Below the pieces are notes generated by a model. The model was not told where the DNA came from and ran no database searches. It worked only from the letters and a program-made list of their open reading frames with translations. This document shows positions 58,751 through 64,000 of a stretch of 64,000 nucleotides of DNA, piece after piece. Source of the stretch: Acidimicrobiales bacterium (GTDB lineage: Bacteria; Actinomycetota; Acidimicrobiia; Acidimicrobiales; DATDAH01); NCBI GenBank assembly GCA_016794585.1, contig JAEUJM010000026.1, positions 127,444 to 191,443 on the forward strand. The letters run 5' to 3'. Position numbers and translations under genes: made by a program. Within the stretch, counting starts at the first letter, position 1; each line of letters opens with the position of its first letter.

Positions 58751-59521
58751 ATGAGCGACCCCTTCGACCCCACCCAGGCCGGCGGCGTCCCCACGCCGCC
58801 CGCCGGGAACCCCTCCGTCGGTGGACCGGGCACCGGCGCGCCGGTTCCTCCGGACGCGCCGCCGACGGTGGCGTCGCCGTCCATCTACACCGATCCGCCG
58901 GTGACCGCCGCCGGAGCGGCGCCGGGCGGGCCCGGCGGCCCGGGAGGTCCGAACGACCCCAACGACCCGCTCGGTCCCGACGATCAGGAGCCGCCCGACG
59001 ATCGCTGGAAGATCTACCTGCTGGTCGGCCTCGCGGTGGTGGTCATCGCCCTGCTGATCGGCGGGATCATCCTGAGTCAGAGCGGCGACGACGACGGCGG
59101 GGACACCACCACCAGCTCGTCGTCCACGAGCAGCTCCACCACCACGTCGTCCACCAGCACCTCCACCACGAGCACGTCGACCACGACGACGACGGCACCG
59201 ACCACCACCACGGCGGCGCCGACCACCACCACGGCGGCCGGGCCCGCGGGAGCGTCCAGCCCCGAGGCGGCCTCCGCCAGCCTCTACGACGCCTGGACCG
59301 CGGGGGACCAGGCCAACGCCGGCACGTTCGCCGACCCTGATGCGGTGACGACGCTGTTCAGCCGGGACGGCGTGGGCAACGACCTCGACTTCCAGGGCTG
59401 CGACGCCGCCGGCAGCGGGTTCGACTGCACCTACAGCAACGACTCGGAGATCGTGCTGTTCACCGTGGACGAGGTGCCACGCGGCTACCGGGTCACCGCG
59501 GTGGCGTTCCCGAACGACTAG
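58751..59521 (+). CDS. Single-pass membrane protein with Ser/Thr stalk
   Basis: A 256-residue protein: Pro/Gly-rich cytoplasmic segment (1-93), one membrane helix at about 94-116 (YLLVGLAVVVIALLIGGIIL), a stalk of some 50 residues made almost only of Ser and Thr, and an extracellular domain of about 85 residues (PEAASASLYDAWTAGDQANA, FQGCDAAGSGFDCTYSN) with two Cys. The stalk may be O-mannosylated. The layout matches that of the convergent PknB-like kinase ectodomain, so a role at the envelope is likely. No known family. Confidence 0.78.
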   Translation: MSDPFDPTQAGGVPTPPAGNPSVGGPGTGAPVPPDAPPTVASPSIYTDPPVTAAGAAPGGPGGPGGPNDPNDPLGPDDQEPPDDRWKIYLLVGLAVVVIALLIGGIILSQSGDDDGGDTTTSSSSTSSSTTTSSTSTSTTSTSTTTTTAPTTTTAAPTTTTAAGPAGASSPEAASASLYDAWTAGDQANAGTFADPDAVTTLFSRDGVGNDLDFQGCDAAGSGFDCTYSNDSEIVLFTVDEVPRGYRVTAVAFPND

Positions 59522-59527
59522 GCCGCG

Positions 59528-59565
59528 GGGGACGGGCGCGCCGCCGCGCGGGCGCGCCCGTCCCC
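59528..59565. terminator. Bidirectional hairpin, 15-bp perfect stem
   Basis: GGGGACGGGCGCGCC (59528-59542) pairs with its complement at 59551-59565 around an 8-nt loop, between the convergent membrane-protein and kinase genes. Confidence 0.8.
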
Positions 59566-59572
59566 GTGCCCG

Positions 59573-61240
59573 TCAGCCCAGGACGCTCTCGCAGCTCCCG
59601 GACTGGTTCACGTCCGAGCGTCCACCGCACGTCGTGCCGAAGAGCTCGAGCTTCGAGCCCACCGGCGTGATGCGGAAGAGCTCGTCGCAGGCGGCGTTGT
59701 CGCCACCGCCGCAGGAGGCGATGAGGCTGTCGATGCTGCTGCCGGTGTCGGCGGTGGTGCCGCAGGTGCCGTTGGCCCCGGGGCTCGTGTCGCCGCAGCT
59801 GGACCCGAAGTCCTGCTGGGTCGACCCGGCCTCGGCCTCGAAGAACAGGAAGTCGCAGCGCAGGAGCTCCTGGGGATCGCCGGCCGCCGCCGCGCAGCGG
59901 GACTCCTCACCGTCGAGCGAGGCCTGATCGAGCAACGGCGGCGTGTCCGAGCCGGTGCCGGGATCGAACGCCGGCACGGTGGTCGTGGTGTTGTCGACCG
60001 AGGTGGTGGGCGGCGCCGCGGTGGTGCCGGGCGGGTCGTCACCGCCTCCGCCGCCGCCCAGGGCGACGACGAGGACGCCGACGATCAGGATGACCACGGC
60101 CGCGGCCCCGGCGCCGATGGCCCACACGGGCACCTTGGACTTCGTCGGCGGGGGCGGGGTGGGAACGGCGTAGCCCCCGGACGTGGCCGGTGGTGGTGTC
60201 GGCGGGATGGCGTAGCCCCCGGAGGTGGCCGGCGGCGGCGTGGGCGGGATGGCGTGCCCACCGGAGGTGGCCGGCGGCGGGGTGGCGGGGATGCCGGGGC
60301 TGGTCCGGCCGACGACCGTCGAGTTCGGGTCCATCGGCGGCGGTGGCGTCGCCGGGATCCCCGGGAGCGCCCCGGTGACGATGGTGCCGTCGGGGGCCGG
60401 CGCCCGCAGGGCCTGCATCGCCCGGGCGCCCAGCTCGCCGCAGCTGTCGAAGCGCTCGGCCGGGTCCTTGGCCATGGCTTTGGCGATCACGGCGTCGATG
60501 GCGGGCGGCAGCGTGGGCACCTTGTCGGTGGCCTTCGGCGCCTCACGGGTGAGGTGGGCGCCGATGATGGCCTGCACGTCGCCGACGAAGGGCGGCTCAC
60601 CGGTCAGGGACTCGTAGAGCAGGCAGCCGAGGGCGTACTGGTCACTGCGGCCGTCGAGGTCCTTGCCCTGGATCTGCTCGGGGGCGGCGTAGTACAAGGT
60701 GCCGAGGAACTGGCCGACCTGGGTGAGGCTCTGCTCGGCCGCCGTCTCCTTGGTGAGCCCGAAGTCGGCCAGGTAGACGTGGTCGGGGTCGCCCCCGGGC
60801 AACAGCACGTTGCCGGGCTTGACGTCCCGGTGCACCAGACCGGCCTGGTGGGCGAGGTCGAGGGCGCTCGCCACCTGGGCGACCACGGAGACCGCCTCGT
60901 CCGGGTCGAGCGGCCCGGTCTTGAGCTTCTCCTTGAGGTCGATGCCGTCGATGTAGCGCATGGCGATGTACAGGTGGCCGTCCGACTCGCCGGCGTCGTA
61001 CACGGGGACGATGTTGGGGTGGTGGTCGAGCTGGACGGCGAGCAGCGACTCGCGCTGGAAGCGGTCCCGGAAGTCCTCCTGGGCGCTCAGCTCGCTGCGC
61101 AGCACCTTGAGAGCGACCTTGCGGCGCATGGCGGGACGGAGGTCCTCGCCCAGGTAGACGGTGGCGAACCCCCCGGACCCGATGATCTCCAGGATGCGGT
61201 AGCCGGCGAACTCCGCGCCGACCTCGAACGTGTTGGACAT
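59573..61240 (-). CDS. PknB-like Ser/Thr protein kinase with cysteine-repeat ectodomain
   Basis: A 555-residue receptor kinase. The kinase domain (about 12-275) is complete: GSGGFATVYLG, Lys45 in VALKVL, HRDVKPGNVLL (137-147), DFG (159-161) and APE (186-188). A Pro-rich linker follows with three 14-residue repeats (I-P-P-T-P-P-P-A-T-S-G-G-Y-A). One membrane helix lies at about 374-395. The ectodomain has no PASTA repeats; it has eight Cys in two copies of a C-D-x-L-F...G-S...F-G-x2-C-G...G-x-C pattern. It probably senses an envelope signal and phosphorylates FHA partners such as the neighbouring Hsp70-FHA protein. Confidence 0.92.
   Translation of the reverse strand: MSNTFEVGAEFAGYRILEIIGSGGFATVYLGEDLRPAMRRKVALKVLRSELSAQEDFRDRFQRESLLAVQLDHHPNIVPVYDAGESDGHLYIAMRYIDGIDLKEKLKTGPLDPDEAVSVVAQVASALDLAHQAGLVHRDVKPGNVLLPGGDPDHVYLADFGLTKETAAEQSLTQVGQFLGTLYYAAPEQIQGKDLDGRSDQYALGCLLYESLTGEPPFVGDVQAIIGAHLTREAPKATDKVPTLPPAIDAVIAKAMAKDPAERFDSCGELGARAMQALRAPAPDGTIVTGALPGIPATPPPPMDPNSTVVGRTSPGIPATPPPATSGGHAIPPTPPPATSGGYAIPPTPPPATSGGYAVPTPPPPTKSKVPVWAIGAGAAAVVILIVGVLVVALGGGGGGDDPPGTTAAPPTTSVDNTTTTVPAFDPGTGSDTPPLLDQASLDGEESRCAAAAGDPQELLRCDFLFFEAEAGSTQQDFGSSCGDTSPGANGTCGTTADTGSSIDSLIASCGGGDNAACDELFRITPVGSKLELFGTTCGGRSDVNQSGSCESVLG
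60167..60292 (-). repeat. 42-bp tandem repeat x3 in the kinase linker
   Basis: Units 60167-60208, 60209-60250 and 60251-60292 encode the Pro/Thr-rich 14-residue repeats of the juxtamembrane linker. They are in frame and nearly identical, so the copy number may vary between strains. Confidence 0.85.
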
Positions 61241-61379
61241 CGCTCCCTCTCGCTCAGAACTGCCCGGCTCGCCCGGGCGTGAGTGTACCGATTGGCCGGT
61301 GTGCGCCTGGTGGCGGCGCCGTGCCCGTCAGACGAGGTGGGGGAGCGGTGTGGTTCCCGCGGCCGGGATCAGGGGGTGA

Positions 61380-62513
61380 TCAGGGCCGGCCGTAGCCGAC
61401 GGGCGTGCCCACGTAGCCGAGGCTGGCCGTACGCACGACGTCGCCGCTGTGGGGGGCGTGCACGGTCATGCCGCCGCCGATGTACATGCTCACGTGGTGG
61501 ATGGGGCTGCCGTAGAACACGAGGTCGCCGGGCTGGAGGTCGCTGGCCGAGACCCGTCGGGTGGCGCCGTACTGGGCCGCCGAGCTGTGGGGGAGCGAAC
61601 GGCCGGCACGGGCCCAGGCCCACATCATCAGGCCCGAGCAGTCGAACCCGCTCGGGTCGGCACCGCCCCAGCGGTAGGGCACGCCCTGCATGCTCATGGC
61701 CGCGGCCACCGCACCTGCGGCACCCGCCGCCGGCGGAGCCGGCGTGGGGGTGGGGCCCGGCGTGGTGCCGCCACCGCCGGTGTCGCCACCGCTGCCACCG
61801 TCCCCGGTGGGGGCGGTGGGGTTCTGGGCGGCGGCTTGCGCCGCGGCGGCGTCGAGGGCCGCCTGGCGGGCGGCGGCCTCGGCGGCGCGCTGCTGCTCGA
61901 TGAGGTCGGCGAGCTCGGCGTCGATCTGCGACTGGAGCTGCTCCTGCTCGTCGATGGCCTGCTGGGCATCGGCGGCGGACTGGTCGATCTGGGTGACGAG
62001 CTCCTCGGCCGCGGCCCGGTTCTCCTCGAGGTCGACCATGCGGTCTTCCACGTCCTGCTCGGTGGCCTGGAGCTGGTCGATGAGCTGGGCCCGGTTGCCG
62101 GTGACGGTGTCGAGGTAGCCGAGCCGCACGGGCATCTCTCGCTCGTCGCTGCTCTCGACGGCCACGGAGAGCGCTGAGTTGTCGGGGCCCCCGAGGTAGG
62201 CGCCCACGGCGTAGCTCTGGAGCTCGGTGCGGCGCTGGTCGCGCTCGGCCACGGTGGCGTCGAGGCGGTCCTGGGCCTGACCGATGCGCTCCTGCACCTC
62301 GGCCAATTCGGCGCGGGCCTCGTTGGCCCGGTCGGAGAGGCGCTCGTAGCGGGCACTCAGCTCGTCGAGGCGGGCCGCCACCTGGCGGGCCTCCTCGCGC
62401 TTGTCGTCGATGGGCGACTGGCCTGAGGCCGGGGTCGAAGCGAACAGCGTGAGGCCGGCGAGCAATGCTGCGATCACCACCACCGCGGTGCGCAGACGGG
62501 ATGTGTGCGTCAA
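61380..62513 (-). CDS. NlpC/P60 peptidoglycan endopeptidase with coiled coil (RipA/RpfB-partner type)
   Basis: A 377-residue secreted protein. A signal peptide (AVVVIAALLAGLTLF...PASG) is followed by a long coiled coil (about 36-230) like that of FtsX-dependent hydrolases, then a Gly/Pro/Thr linker and a C-terminal NlpC/P60 domain from about 265. The catalytic Cys is Cys292 in PSGFDCSGL, the His is His340 in IHHVSMYIG, and a third polar residue is His352. It cuts stem peptides in peptidoglycan and probably acts at division under autoinhibition by the coiled coil. The gene lies between a PknB-like kinase and an FHA protein. Confidence 0.92.
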   Translation of the reverse strand: MTHTSRLRTAVVVIAALLAGLTLFASTPASGQSPIDDKREEARQVAARLDELSARYERLSDRANEARAELAEVQERIGQAQDRLDATVAERDQRRTELQSYAVGAYLGGPDNSALSVAVESSDEREMPVRLGYLDTVTGNRAQLIDQLQATEQDVEDRMVDLEENRAAAEELVTQIDQSAADAQQAIDEQEQLQSQIDAELADLIEQQRAAEAAARQAALDAAAAQAAAQNPTAPTGDGGSGGDTGGGGTTPGPTPTPAPPAAGAAGAVAAAMSMQGVPYRWGGADPSGFDCSGLMMWAWARAGRSLPHSSAAQYGATRRVSASDLQPGDLVFYGSPIHHVSMYIGGGMTVHAPHSGDVVRTASLGYVGTPVGYGRP

Positions 62514-62640
62514 GACAGCGAGCTCCTACCAGCCATGTTGCGAAAGTGTGTCATTTCGAAACGAACAATGCCAGTACCGTCGGCCGGCGCCGACCGCGAC
62601 TGGAGCGCGTCTCGTCGCCTTCGGTCGCCCACGGGTGTGC

Positions 62641-64000
<1,360 letters not shown>

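Noticed and set aside
60167-60292. CRISPR-like regular repeat
   Set aside because: The three 42-bp units are contiguous, without spacers, and encode in-frame Pro/Thr-rich peptide repeats.

Overview
The window is about 72-73% G+C by eye, with actinobacterial-style genes: GTG/ATG/TTG starts, G-rich Shine-Dalgarno sites, many 4-bp ATGA/GTGA overlaps, perfect hairpins without T-tracts between genes. Markers such as an F420-type LLM oxidoreductase, WS/DGAT acyltransferase, Rpf-type transglycosylase, LmeA/DUF2993, TIGR03084, a six-TM-HAMP adenylate cyclase and PknB point to Actinomycetota; the overall mix resembles Acidimicrobiia (Iamia/Ilumatobacter-like), which is an inference. No rRNA, tRNA, CRISPR, transposase or integrase was seen. 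No gene-free stretch exceeds about 210 bp, so there is no gap over 300 bases to describe.

1-33.5 kb is a catabolic island of acyl-CoA and oxygenase chemistry. It holds a DUF427-TesB thioesterase, a CaiB-type CoA-transferase divergent from an amidohydrolase, two P450s, a three-subunit molybdenum hydroxylase read with an SDR, a TauD/LLM/SnoaL/SDR operon, a Rieske oxygenase divergent from a Baeyer-Villiger-type monooxygenase, a cyclase-family hydrolase, two more amidohydrolases, an SDR of MFE-2 type, an aldolase, an acyl-CoA ligase, alpha/beta hydrolases, a second TauD enzyme, a TetR repressor and an enoyl-CoA hydratase. No ferredoxin or reductase for the P450s or the Rieske enzyme is encoded here. 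A HipBA-type toxin-antitoxin pair sits inside the island (18.1-19.7 kb).

33.6-43.0 kb is one tightly packed operon: GntR regulator, ABC ATPase, two permeases, BMP-type lipoprotein, alpha/beta-hydrolase-like protein, a catalytically dead isochorismatase-fold paralogue, an intact biuret-hydrolase-like cysteine hydrolase and an AtzF-type allophanate hydrolase. Read together it predicts uptake of a ureide-like nitrogen compound and hydrolysis through biuret and allophanate to ammonia and CO2. The two degenerate enzyme folds kept in the operon are the most novel feature of the window.

43-64 kb is core and cell-envelope content: threonine dehydratase, CBS protein, secreted sugar dehydrogenase, Rpf lipoprotein, DUF2786, crotonases, adenylate cyclase, thiolase, NfuA, WS/DGAT, HIT, LmeA-like protein, a membrane protein with a Ser/Thr stalk, a PknB-like kinase with a cysteine-repeat ectodomain, an NlpC/P60 endopeptidase, and a truncated Hsp70-zinc ribbon-FHA protein at the right edge.
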